A stretch of DNA of 51,060 bases from Terriglobia bacterium (GTDB lineage Bacteria > Acidobacteriota > Terriglobia > Terriglobales > Acidobacteriaceae), in the NCBI GenBank assembly GCA_020072585.1, contig JAIQGL010000039.1, positions 1 through 51,060 of the forward strand, given 5' to 3'. Positions 36,522 to 44,258 of this stretch are shown in pieces; position 1 is the stretch's first letter, and each line of letters opens with the position of its first letter. Below the pieces are notes generated by a model. The model saw nothing but the letters and a program-made list of their open reading frames with translations. It made no database searches and was not told the origin of the DNA. Both the position numbers and the translations under genes were made by a program.

Positions 36522-36527
36522 TCGACC

Positions 36528-37294
36528 ATGAAAATTACAATGATTGGTCACAGCACGACTTTGATTGAGACCGGGGGAATGCGCATCCTCACCGATCCTT
36601 ACTTCGGGCTTCGGGGCAACCCCGCCTATGCCCGGCTCAAGCCTCCGGCCCAACCCAGAGAGGAACTGAAGGACATTGATTTAGTGCTTCTCTCTCACCT
36701 TCATTGGGACCACACCGACCGGCAGTTCCTGCGATCATTGAGCGACAGTGTGCCGGTTCTGGCCCCGCAAGGGCGGACTTCCTGGCTCGCTGTAAGGGCG
36801 CCAGAAATGTGATCGGGTTGCGTCCGGGCCAGCAGCTCAAGTACGCGGTGAGGATCACCACCGTTCCGGCCCTGCACATTGCTTCGACCATTGGTTTCGT
36901 GATCGAAGCACTGGATGGCGTCATATATTTCGCTGGCGACACCTATTTTGGGACGTTTATGAAGGAGATCGGGGCTGGCTTCCGTTTAGATGTGGCCCTC
37001 ATGCCGGTCACGACGTATCGGGTTCCGATGACGATGGGCGAGAAAGGTGCGGTCCTCGCGGTCAGCGTGCTGAAGCCCCGCGTCGTCATTCCTATTCACC
37101 TCGGCATTGCGCCGCGTTCCAGGGTGTTACGCACATCCGAAACTGCGGAACATTTTCGGACGCGAGTGCAGCAGGCTGGGCTGCCGGCCGATGTGGTAAT
37201 TCTGCGCGAGGGCGAAGTTTGGGAACACAATGCCGGGAGCGAGAATGCGGCATCTTCACAGGCTCACGCGACACCACAGCTCACACAGCCGTAA
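36528..37294 (+). pseudogene. UlaG-like metallo-beta-lactamase-fold hydrolase, frameshifted
   Basis: Begins 6 bases after the fused radical SAM gene. The N-terminal part (MKITMIGHSTTLIETG) carries the metal-binding motif SHLHWDHTD. The frame shifts near 36770 (after LAPQGRT), and the continuation in the +2 frame (DFLARCKGARNVIGL ... FAGDTYFGTF ... VVIPIHLG) supplies the other metal ligands and reaches the stop at 37294. The joined protein is about 255 residues, normal for UlaG-type lactonases and phosphodiesterases. One base gained or lost explains the break. If the frameshift is real the enzyme is dead; otherwise it could act like PqqB, the metallo-beta-lactamase-fold partner in PQQ synthesis. 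Confidence 0.75.
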
Positions 37295-37352
37295 ACAGGT
37301 ACCCGCGGCGATTCTGCCCGCAAACCCGGACACTTGCAGAAGGGAATTCGCA

Positions 37353-38066
37353 ATGAACAAAATGAAACGGCTGCTCCTGGGCCTTGTAATGGCGATTGTC
37401 CTGGTTTTTTGCGTTAGGCTCCTGGTTCATTTTGGTTCCAAGCCGCCTCTCATCATGACCGAAGACAATTCTCCAAACCCTCAGGAGCAGATTCTTGTGG
37501 CGGCCGGTCAGCCCACCTTCCCACTTTCTGGAAACCGGGTCGTATTGTTTTTTACCCCCGCATGTCCGAGTTGCCGCCAGGAGGTTGCCACTCTGAACGC
37601 ACTCCGGAAAAGGCATCCGGAGTGGCAGTCCAGCAACCGGCCGCTCAGTTGGATTGCCGTCAGCCTAGGCGGCAAGCGCTCCACCACCCGCTACCTTGGT
37701 GGCACCGGCTGGCGCATCTACTTCGATCCGGAGCGCAAAGCTCTTTCTTCCCTTGGCTACACGAAAGTTCCTCTTCTACTCCTCATCAATGAGGGCGACC
37801 AATTACGTTACAGGCGGGTTGGGACCTGCACCCCGGCTGAGGATGAGCGCGCGCTGGGCGAGTTCTACCAGGGCCAAGAAATCGCTCCCGCCGCAGCTTG
37901 TCCCTTCCTCATCAATGAGGGCCAGCCATTACAATACAAGCGGGTCGGAACTTGCACCCCGGCTGAGGATGAGCGCGCGCCAGGCGATTCTCACCAGGGA
38001 CAAAGCGGTCCCGACGCACCTTGTTCGCTGAACGAAAGTGAGAAAGGAAACGGTCATGGCAGGTGA
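37353..38066 (+). CDS. Membrane-anchored thioredoxin-like (TlpA/ResA-type) protein with duplicated C-terminal segment
   Basis: A 237-residue protein with an N-terminal membrane anchor (about 6-27) and a periplasmic thioredoxin fold with the active site CPSC (C71, C74). The segment VPLLLLINEG includes the conserved cis-Pro-type strand. After it, a 42-residue unit (RYRRVGTCTPAEDER) is repeated as YKRVGTCTPAEDER, encoded by a 126-base direct repeat. Such proteins reduce or oxidise disulfides outside the membrane and assist c-type haem or Cys-rich peptide maturation. GAAGGGAATTCGCA before the ATG supports the start at 37353. It follows the metallo-beta-lactamase gene, so it is probably part of the radical SAM operon. 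Confidence 0.75.
   Translation: MNKMKRLLLGLVMAIVLVFCVRLLVHFGSKPPLIMTEDNSPNPQEQILVAAGQPTFPLSGNRVVLFFTPACPSCRQEVATLNALRKRHPEWQSSNRPLSWIAVSLGGKRSTTRYLGGTGWRIYFDPERKALSSLGYTKVPLLLLINEGDQLRYRRVGTCTPAEDERALGEFYQGQEIAPAAACPFLINEGQPLQYKRVGTCTPAEDERAPGDSHQGQSGPDAPCSLNESEKGNGHGR
37781..38005 (+). repeat. 126-base tandem duplication within the thioredoxin-like gene
   Basis: Copies begin at 37781 and 37907 with CCTCATCAATGAGGGC. They are nearly identical over the first 95 bases or so and in frame, which suggests a recent duplication. Confidence 0.85.
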
Positions 38067-38229
38067 AATCTGTATTCGGCGCAACCGCGTGCTGGCGGTG
38101 TTGTGCGCCAACGCGATTCTTTGGGCCGCGACGATCGTGGCAACAGGCAGTTTCTTGGTCGGGGGAGCGGCAATCGTGAGCCTTATTTCGATCCATTCGC
38201 TTTTGCTCCTCCGGTCCCGAACACCCTAG
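38056..38229 (+). CDS. Small hydrophobic protein, 57 residues
   Basis: Starts MAGEICIRRNRV, has two hydrophobic stretches (about 12-28 and 32-50) and ends RSRTP. GAAAGGAAACGGTC precedes the ATG, and the start overlaps the end of the thioredoxin-like gene by about 11 bases, which suggests coupling. It has no known domain. It could be a membrane partner or immunity protein, or less likely the precursor of the radical SAM enzymes: its few polar residues and single Cys do not resemble a typical core peptide. Confidence 0.55.
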   Translation: MAGEICIRRNRVLAVLCANAILWAATIVATGSFLVGGAAIVSLISIHSLLLLRSRTP

Positions 38230-38416
38230 TATTCCTAACTTCTTTTGTGCGCGCCTCATTTCTTTCCTTGCTATGACTCCGGAGGAACGCGATTGTTCAT
38301 GGGACTGTTCGCTTCCAAGCCAGCTCCAGCCTTGTCTCGCGTCGTTTCCAGAACATCGACACCGCAAACACAGTACAGGGGAGTTGTTATCGCCGATATT
38401 CAGTTCTTTGGAGGTT

Positions 38417-38704
38417 ATGGCCGTGTTAATGCTGTCATTTCACCAGATCGACAACTTGGCATACGTCGATTGCGCTGGCCGAATTCGTTCTACCGATGAG
38501 TTCCGAAGCCTGCACGAAATCTCGCGAGGACCAAGTTGTAACAATCGGACCGTCATTGTTGACTTAGCGGGAGCTGAAGGCGTCGATGACATTCCTGAAC
38601 TTCGGCGCCGAGTCGAACACAAATTGTCGTCGTTGACGTACTCGACACCCAGGAGTGCCACGAGAGAGGCCGGGGCAGCAAGCAGTCCCGTGCCTGCTCG
38701 TTGA
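38417..38704 (+). CDS. STAS-domain-like anti-sigma antagonist, possibly truncated
   Basis: A 95-residue frame starting MAVLMLSFHQIDN, with GGAGG two bases before the ATG. The strand/helix order LAYVDCAGRIRSTDEF and TVIVDLAGAEGVDD matches the N-terminal half of STAS proteins (anti-sigma factor antagonists). The expected phosphorylatable Ser region (IDSxGL) is replaced by VDDIPEL and the rest diverges into low-complexity residues. It may be a degenerate copy. It lies alone downstream of the radical SAM operon. Confidence 0.35.
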   Translation: MAVLMLSFHQIDNLAYVDCAGRIRSTDEFRSLHEISRGPSCNNRTVIVDLAGAEGVDDIPELRRRVEHKLSSLTYSTPRSATREAGAASSPVPAR

Positions 38705-39574
38705 CTAAAACATCGAGCATCGTCCAATTCACGTGACCTGTAAAAATCACTTGTTGAGTGATGACGTGCGCGAGCTTTGCTTGCGAGTGACGGTAAGTGA
38801 AGTTTCCTATACCGGTTTTCATAACTTCTAGTAAGGAGGTCGACGCAAGTCGAAGAAGGTATTGCTGGATTCTTGAAGTCCGGCGGCTGCAGGTGCATGC
38901 TAAGGTGGACGGACGATCCGCCTTTTGGGGCCTTGACTGGGCACCGATCTTCAACAGTACCTGGATGTGAAGCAGGGTATTACGGATCACATTCAATCTT
39001 TAGCGCGGGCGAGTTTATGATCGCGTTGCTCCTTGCCTTCCTGTCCATAAAATGCGGAAATTGGTTCTACTGGGCAGACAGGGCGGAAACAGCGGACAGG
39101 GCGGAAATCAAAGAATCACCTGTATTCATGCATATTTGAGCCTATGTTCGCGGGAATCAATAACTTGCAAAATTTAGAGTAGGTCGAATCCCACTCTCTC
39201 CGCACCACAATTTCATCCGTTTAGTTTCAGGTGCTTACAACATTTCCTGTCCTGTTTACTGTCCGAAGGTCTCTGATCAGCATTCTTCCAACATTCAAAA
39301 CACATCAAAAGCAAAGGAACTTCCTTGAATCGCGCACAGCATGGTGGAGAGTGCGATACTTTCACCCTATTACAAACCTCAGGATATCGACAGTCTGGTT
39401 GATCTCTTTTGCCCGGTCAGCCCACTGGTGCGGAGGCGCTCCGTGCATCGAAATCTTTCCCTTTACTCATGATCGATACTCCCGCGCCGAATCCGGCTAG
39501 CAAAACTTCCACCCTTAAGCGCTGCCCGCTGCCATAGCGGTGGACAGGATGAAAGCACGAAATTGGCAACCTAC
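38705..39574. other. Non-coding stretch with dispersed repeat
   Basis: No gene is supported. Frames here are short and lack starts with ribosome binding sites. The main content is the dispersed repeat described separately at 39033-39210. Confidence 0.5.
39033..39210 (+). repeat. Dispersed repeat with tRNA-Ser-like 3' end, copy 1
   Basis: About 180 bases closely similar to 50664-50843 in the same orientation. It contains an internal near-tandem element (GGGCAGACAGGGCGGAAA, second unit degenerate) and ends GGTCGAATCCCACTCTCTCC, which resembles the T-arm and acceptor strand of tRNA-Ser. The T-arm lacks one T and the CCA end is altered, so it is not a tRNA. Confidence 0.75.
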
Positions 39575-41104
39575 CTACCGGACATGGAACCCCACCCTAC
39601 TTTGATAGACCTTACCATTTCGGTCCGAGGCGCTCACAGTAAGAACGTGCCTTCCGGCCCCAACAGGCACGGAAGCGTCCAGCGTATTCATGTCAGATTC
39701 AAAGACCAGTTTGTCATCAATAAATGCTTTCATGCCGATAATTGGCAGTGCCCCGCCGTTGGCTGATGCATGTATTTTGGCGGTTCTGGAAGTGTCACCT
39801 GAGTCCGAGTCGGAGTCCGGCGAGCAGATGCGCACTCCGATATGGTTGGGAAAAGCGCAGGTATCCTTTGTGGTGGTGTTCAGAAAAACCAGCAGTTCGT
39901 TGTTGTCGTCAACTCCTGCGAAGTCAGGGCGTCCGTCGCGGTTGAAATCTACCACAGCCACAGCCTGCGCTCCCGTGCCATTGGGAACGTCAAAATAAAT
40001 CGGCTTGCCCCAGCTATCGCCCTGCGCGGGGAAAAAAGCAAAAACAGAGTCACCGGTGGAAGGCTCGGGAGAAAATGGCGCCAGAATGCCGCGAATTTCA
40101 TCGTGCTTTCCTTGGGAATCGTCATCTCTTCCCCGGGATTCATCATGTCTCGCCTGGGAATGGATGGCGGTGGCTTTCTGTCCTGCCAGTGTATAGAAAG
40201 GATCAGCCAGCAGTATCTTGCTCCTGAACTTTCCCGGACCAACATTGGTGAGGGCAATCACGCCGGCACGCTTATCCGGGCCGCCAAAAAAAGGAACCAC
40301 CAGATCGTCAGTCTGGTTGCCGTTGAAGTCCACGGCTTGTGTGAACTGCAGCGTGGCGTTCAGGGAAAACACGGTGCGCGGGGGCTGAAAGCTGCCATCG
40401 GGATTTTGAGAGAAGATGACAACCTGTTCCGGGCCGCCGCTGGGATTCGTGCTGATGGCGGCAATGTCTTGACGGTGATCGCCATTAAAATCACCCACGG
40501 ACGAGCCTGTGAATATCGCTCCGTGAGCGCCAAAAACATCTTGCTGCTGCCTAAAACGGCCGGTACCGTCATTGCGGAAGATGGTCATGAACGTGTCCAG
40601 GGACGAGACCAAGATACTTGGCAGCTTGTCATTGGCGATGATGATTGCCGACATTGCATTGGTGCAGGAAGATGCAAGAGGAGGAAAGTGTCTATCAGCG
40701 CCATTGGCTTGATTAAAAGCTCCAGTGCCATCGCCCGCAAAAAGGATTATTGAAAGGCCGCCGCTCGAGCAACTCTCCATAACGTAGTCAGTGATTCCGT
40801 CGCCATTAAAATCAGCCACAACCACACGGGTAGCGGGAAAGCCGATATTAGAAATAGGTTGCGAGCCTTCCACAGGGAAGGTACCGTCGCCATGATTCAG
40901 GAAGATGAGGCCTTCGCCCTCTTCGTCGGTTTGCGGGGTCAATAGATCGATCTTGCGATCCTGGTTTACATCCGCCGCGACTACATCTGGCGCGGGGGGA
41001 CCATGGTGGATGGTCCGCTGGAACGACTGTCCAACGGCAAATGATGAAATTAAAAAAAGTACGAGAGAGGGAGCGAGAAGGTGGAGCAACGAACTGGATT
41101 TCAT
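39575..41104 (-). CDS. Exported FG-GAP/VCBS-repeat protein
   Basis: A 509-residue protein with a signal peptide (SSLLHLLAPSLVLFLISSFAVGQ). Repeats of the FG-GAP/VCBS type with calcium-binding-like loops are seen: VAADVNQDRKIDLL, VVADFNGDGITDYV, VGDFNGDHRQDI, AVDFNGNQTDDLV and AVVDFNRDGRPDFAG, which fit a beta-propeller. A C-terminal Ig-like region follows an acidic SDSDSGD linker. A charged insert (HDESRGRDDDSQGKHDE) is encoded by a 21-base tandem repeat at about 40093-40160. The start at 41104 begins the signal peptide. Such proteins are secreted and adhesive or sugar-binding; the role is not assigned. Confidence 0.75.
   Translation of the reverse strand: MKSSSLLHLLAPSLVLFLISSFAVGQSFQRTIHHGPPAPDVVAADVNQDRKIDLLTPQTDEEGEGLIFLNHGDGTFPVEGSQPISNIGFPATRVVVADFNGDGITDYVMESCSSGGLSIILFAGDGTGAFNQANGADRHFPPLASSCTNAMSAIIIANDKLPSILVSSLDTFMTIFRNDGTGRFRQQQDVFGAHGAIFTGSSVGDFNGDHRQDIAAISTNPSGGPEQVVIFSQNPDGSFQPPRTVFSLNATLQFTQAVDFNGNQTDDLVVPFFGGPDKRAGVIALTNVGPGKFRSKILLADPFYTLAGQKATAIHSQARHDESRGRDDDSQGKHDEIRGILAPFSPEPSTGDSVFAFFPAQGDSWGKPIYFDVPNGTGAQAVAVVDFNRDGRPDFAGVDDNNELLVFLNTTTKDTCAFPNHIGVRICSPDSDSDSGDTSRTAKIHASANGGALPIIGMKAFIDDKLVFESDMNTLDASVPVGAGRHVLTVSASDRNGKVYQSRVGFHVR
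40093..40160 (-). repeat. 21-base tandem repeat, three imperfect copies
   Basis: On the plus strand the unit is about CTGGGAATCRTCATCTCTTCC with variation. It encodes charged 7-residue units in the FG-GAP protein and keeps the frame. Confidence 0.6.
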
Positions 41105-41287
41105 CGCGAACACTCCGGGTGTGACTTGCACATAGGAACCGGAGAGGAGCTCTGCTGTTGCCTCAGCTAAGGTAGCGAAGCAGGAGAGTTGTTTCAAAAA
41201 GTGGCGGGTGAGTTTGGCGCCGAGCCAAAGATGAGTTGCTGCGCTAAGGCCTCGATCAAAGCTTTGTGGATATCGGAAGTAGCTCGG

Positions 41288-41554
41288 CTACGGTAGCCGT
41301 CCCTGCGCGCGGGCGAAGGCCCCATCAAAATAAATCGGCTCTAAACCAAGAGTCCAATACTCGATGGCAGCGCGGTTAGGCTGTGATGTCTCTTGTCCGG
41401 TGCGCAAGACAGGTTTTCGCTCAGCGATAGGGTGAAACTCGATCCATCCCGCCCATGTGCCGTCAGTTCTCTCCTGCGCGTAGACGCGCACGATGTACGT
41501 CGTGCCGTCTTCGTCTTTCACGCGTGCGGAATGTTCATGAATGAATTCTGACAT
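41288..41554 (-). CDS. Small conserved-looking hypothetical protein
   Basis: An 88-residue protein starting MSEFIHEHSARVKDEDG. The body reads like a beta-rich small domain (TYIVRVYAQERTDGTWAGWIEF) followed by a helix with AIEYWTLGLEPIYFDGAFARA. No named family is recognised. GGGAAAT before the ATG is a weak ribosome binding site. The longer frame upstream to 41677 is not supported because it lacks a start signal. Confidence 0.5.
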   Translation of the reverse strand: MSEFIHEHSARVKDEDGTTYIVRVYAQERTDGTWAGWIEFHPIAERKPVLRTGQETSQPNRAAIEYWTLGLEPIYFDGAFARAQGRLP

Positions 41555-41790
41555 TGTTGATTTCCCAAATACATAGATGCGGTTTAAATTCTTTGAAAAA
41601 TCACCCTGTGCCGAATGTGCGCCGCGCGCGCTGTTGGCTGAGATTAAATCCTTCAATATGTATAGAAAATCTGCCAAGCCGGGACAATCCCGGGAGCAGG
41701 GAGCACCTCAATACCTCACGAAGGTCAAAACACGGAGATCGCACAGCCTAGCTGCCCACAGGCAGTAAATTCAAGGTGCTCAATCAATAC

Positions 41791-42312
41791 CTAATAGGCA
41801 CAAGCTTCACGATCCCCGTTGAGCGTTGACTGGACCAAAGGGTGAAGGTGCTGTTCTAATATTTCGATCAGAGCTTCCGGTCTGGCTGCTTTCTCCACCG
41901 CGACAGTCACGACTTCCAACACGCGCTCGGGCACCGTGAGACAGCCTGACGATAAAATGATGGGAATATCGCTGCGCAATTTGTGAATGCGACGAGCAGT
42001 TTCCTCGCCATCCATTCCGGGCATCAAGTAGTCCAGCACTACTGCATCCACTTGGTGCAGCCCGAAGGTTTCTAATGCCTCTGTTCCGGAGATAGCAGTG
42101 AGAACCGAATAGCCCAGGGCTTCAAAGACAAGACGCCGCATCGACAAAATTGCAGGCTCATCGTCTACGAAGAGTACGGTCTTGGCTATGCGAGAGCTCT
42201 TTTTCGAGAGCGCCTCGGGCACTCTTTCATGAGCGAGCCCGTTATCGTTGCCATTGCTCCTGGGGCCGTTAAAAAACAAACTGCGGACCAAGTCACTAAG
42301 GGAGAGGGTCAT
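41791..42312 (-). CDS. Response regulator, receiver domain
   Basis: A 173-residue protein with an N-terminal low-complexity segment of about 40 residues and one receiver domain. The acidic pair lies in FVDDEPAIL, the phospho-acceptor Asp in VVLDYLMPGMDG, the switch residue in ILSSG, and the conserved Lys in VEKAARPEAL. There is no output domain, so it acts through protein contact or as a phosphate sink. GAGGAGG 8 bases before the ATG supports the start. No histidine kinase is adjacent. Confidence 0.85.
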   Translation of the reverse strand: MTLSLSDLVRSLFFNGPRSNGNDNGLAHERVPEALSKKSSRIAKTVLFVDDEPAILSMRRLVFEALGYSVLTAISGTEALETFGLHQVDAVVLDYLMPGMDGEETARRIHKLRSDIPIILSSGCLTVPERVLEVVTVAVEKAARPEALIEILEQHLHPLVQSTLNGDREACAY

Positions 42313-42761
42313 ACATCCGCCTCCTCATTATGGTGAGGCCAGAGGGTCACCGCCAACTGGGATATCTAAGCATCTGGTTTGCCAAAGAGGAAGACCTTAG
42401 GTTAATAAGGGTTTATGCGTAACACCCGAGCTCAACATGATTCCTTGAGTGCTTTTTGTGCTCGAAGGCGAAGAACTATTGATGTAATTCTTACAGACGT
42501 TTCCGAATCGTTCTTCCAACGCGCATACGAGAGCGAACACTTTATTATGTTTTGTGCGGACGGCATATCTCCGTCGTGTTCACAAAACTTTGTCCGATTC
42601 GTCGCACACAAAAGCTCACATCCAATTTCATATCGGTGCTCCAACCGGCAACATCATATGTCGTTGTTCGTCGGGACACGCATGGTCAGTACCTGACGAC
42701 AACGACATATATCTCATTCGGACCGGCAAGCACATTCCTTCGCATCATCATCACAAAGTTT
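42313..42761. other. Non-coding stretch
   Basis: About 450 bases upstream of the response regulator with no supported gene. Frames here lack starts with ribosome binding sites. Confidence 0.4.
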
Positions 42762-42914
42762 ATGCAAGATCTCAAAGTTGACCCTGCCCTCGATGCCATC
42801 CGCTGCCCTGAATGTTCGAGCATCATCCGCCTGATCAGAATGGGGAACACTGTCCTCAACCGATATGTGTGCCCAAATTGTGGGAAAGAAGTGGTGCTAT
42901 CGGGAGATCATTGA
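42762..42914 (+). CDS. Small zinc-ribbon-like protein
   Basis: A 50-residue frame starting MQDLKVDPALDAIRCPECSS, with a second pair CPNCGKE, so a Cys4 zinc ribbon (CPEC and CPNC) is likely. No ribosome binding site is obvious. No partner is known. Confidence 0.4.
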   Translation: MQDLKVDPALDAIRCPECSSIIRLIRMGNTVLNRYVCPNCGKEVVLSGDH

Positions 42915-43302
42915 TTTGCGGTATTAAGTGGTGTTCGTTTGCTTTGCGTTATGCAGCTTTCGAGTCAAACGTCTGGCTCGGAGAACCGCTGCCGAAATTA
43001 ATGCTCCGGCTGCCGATCTCAGAGGGGGATACGTTTTCCAGCAATAAGCTAAATCGCAAAATCCTTCACCAGTATTAACCCAGAGTTCTTGAAGAAGAAC
43101 ATTTCCGGTTCCGAGAGTAACATTGGCGTGGGACATCTCCCGGCAAATCATGAATTCCAAGTGTGAGACACAGGATGGGCGGAAGCCTTCTTCAGCGCCG
43201 TTGGCATTGATATTGTTGGTCGCCTCAGTGTTGTGTGATAGCAATTTTGCCAGGCAAAAAGAGCCCTCACGATGAGGGCTTGGCGGGTCCTGCCTTTCTG
43301 GA
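42915..43302. other. Non-coding stretch with terminator
   Basis: Nothing convincing apart from the terminator hairpin at 43255-43281. A minus-strand frame of 106 residues at 42924-43244 was rejected. Confidence 0.4.
43255..43281 (-). terminator. Rho-independent terminator
   Basis: On the minus strand AGCCCTCA and TGAGGGCT form an 8-pair stem with a TCG loop, followed by CTTTTTG. It lies about 20 bases past the stop of the gene ending at 43303. Confidence 0.85.
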
Positions 43303-43536
43303 TCATGCCGCTGCCTTCTTTTTTCTCTCCGCCCAACGTTTCTTCATGGCCAGGCCGATCTTCCTACGCGCCGCTGCCGACAGGTGCCGTCTCCGGCCAT
43401 AGGGCTTACCTGATGCTGTCCCGCCGCGTTTGCCTTGGCTGCTCTGAAGCGCTGCAATGGCACTGTTAAGACGGTCTCGTTCGGCTTCCAATTCCGCGAT
43501 GATTGATTGTGTGTCCAAGGGGGTGAGTCTCCTCAT
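43303..43536 (-). CDS. Small basic DNA-binding-like protein
   Basis: A 77-residue protein starting MRRLTPLDTQSIIAELEAERDRLNSAIAAL, a short coiled-coil-like helix. A flexible Gly/Arg part and a C-terminal KIGLAMKKRWAERKKKAAA end follow. Such tails are frequent in small acidobacterial nucleoid-like proteins of unknown function. A strong terminator lies just downstream. The start is not backed by a ribosome binding site; the longer frame to 43872 is not supported. Confidence 0.5.
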   Translation of the reverse strand: MRRLTPLDTQSIIAELEAERDRLNSAIAALQSSQGKRGGTASGKPYGRRRHLSAAARRKIGLAMKKRWAERKKKAAA

Positions 43537-44258
43537 ATTCAGAATCGCCACGATTCTACAACAGGCTTGCCAGAGTTCCGCGCTGAGCTGCATTATTCGG
43601 TCGGAAGCAATAGCCAGACGTACCTGTGTGATAGTGTTTCGGCCCGCCTCTTGGCTGATATGGATTCCAGGCGCTGAGATTCCCCATTGGCGTACTTTGC
43701 GAACCAGAGGCCATCTTGTGTCTCGCTGGTCCGATTCGCGCCGGGAGACAGGTCTACTCTGGCGATGCCCTCTTGGAATGCGCTGTCTTGCCCAGTAATC
43801 ATCAATACCATCCTGGAAAACAGCGGCCAGGAGCGATCTCATCCCCATGAGAAATTTTTCGTTCTTCGACAAAGCTCAACGCAGCCCTGAGAATCATCGG
43901 TGATAGTGTGATGAAGACGCGTGGAAGCAATCATCGAAGCCCGGGCCCTCTGAGACTCTGAATGCTGTGCACTATTGCGCATGAGGCGCAATGGCAAATA
44001 TCCACGTCCTGATTCTCGTTTCCCGTGTTCTTCGTCGTCATCAACGAGCGGGCGCTCAAGAGAAATCGCTTGAAAACTCAAGACCAACGTACAAGCTCAG
44101 CTCTGGAGACGTGACTTTGAAGGGCCAATATCTCAATTTACAGGTGCTTCGGGACGACCACGATGCTTAATACGCATGCATGGAACCAGGCGCTTTCGTC
44201 CTGGGGGGCCAAGGCTCATTTGGAACATCAGTCATCCCGGAGTACATTGGTTTGGCTC
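43537..44258. other. Non-coding stretch
   Basis: About 720 bases with only weak short frames. The 5' part of an open frame extending to 43872 was not accepted as protein. Confidence 0.4.
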
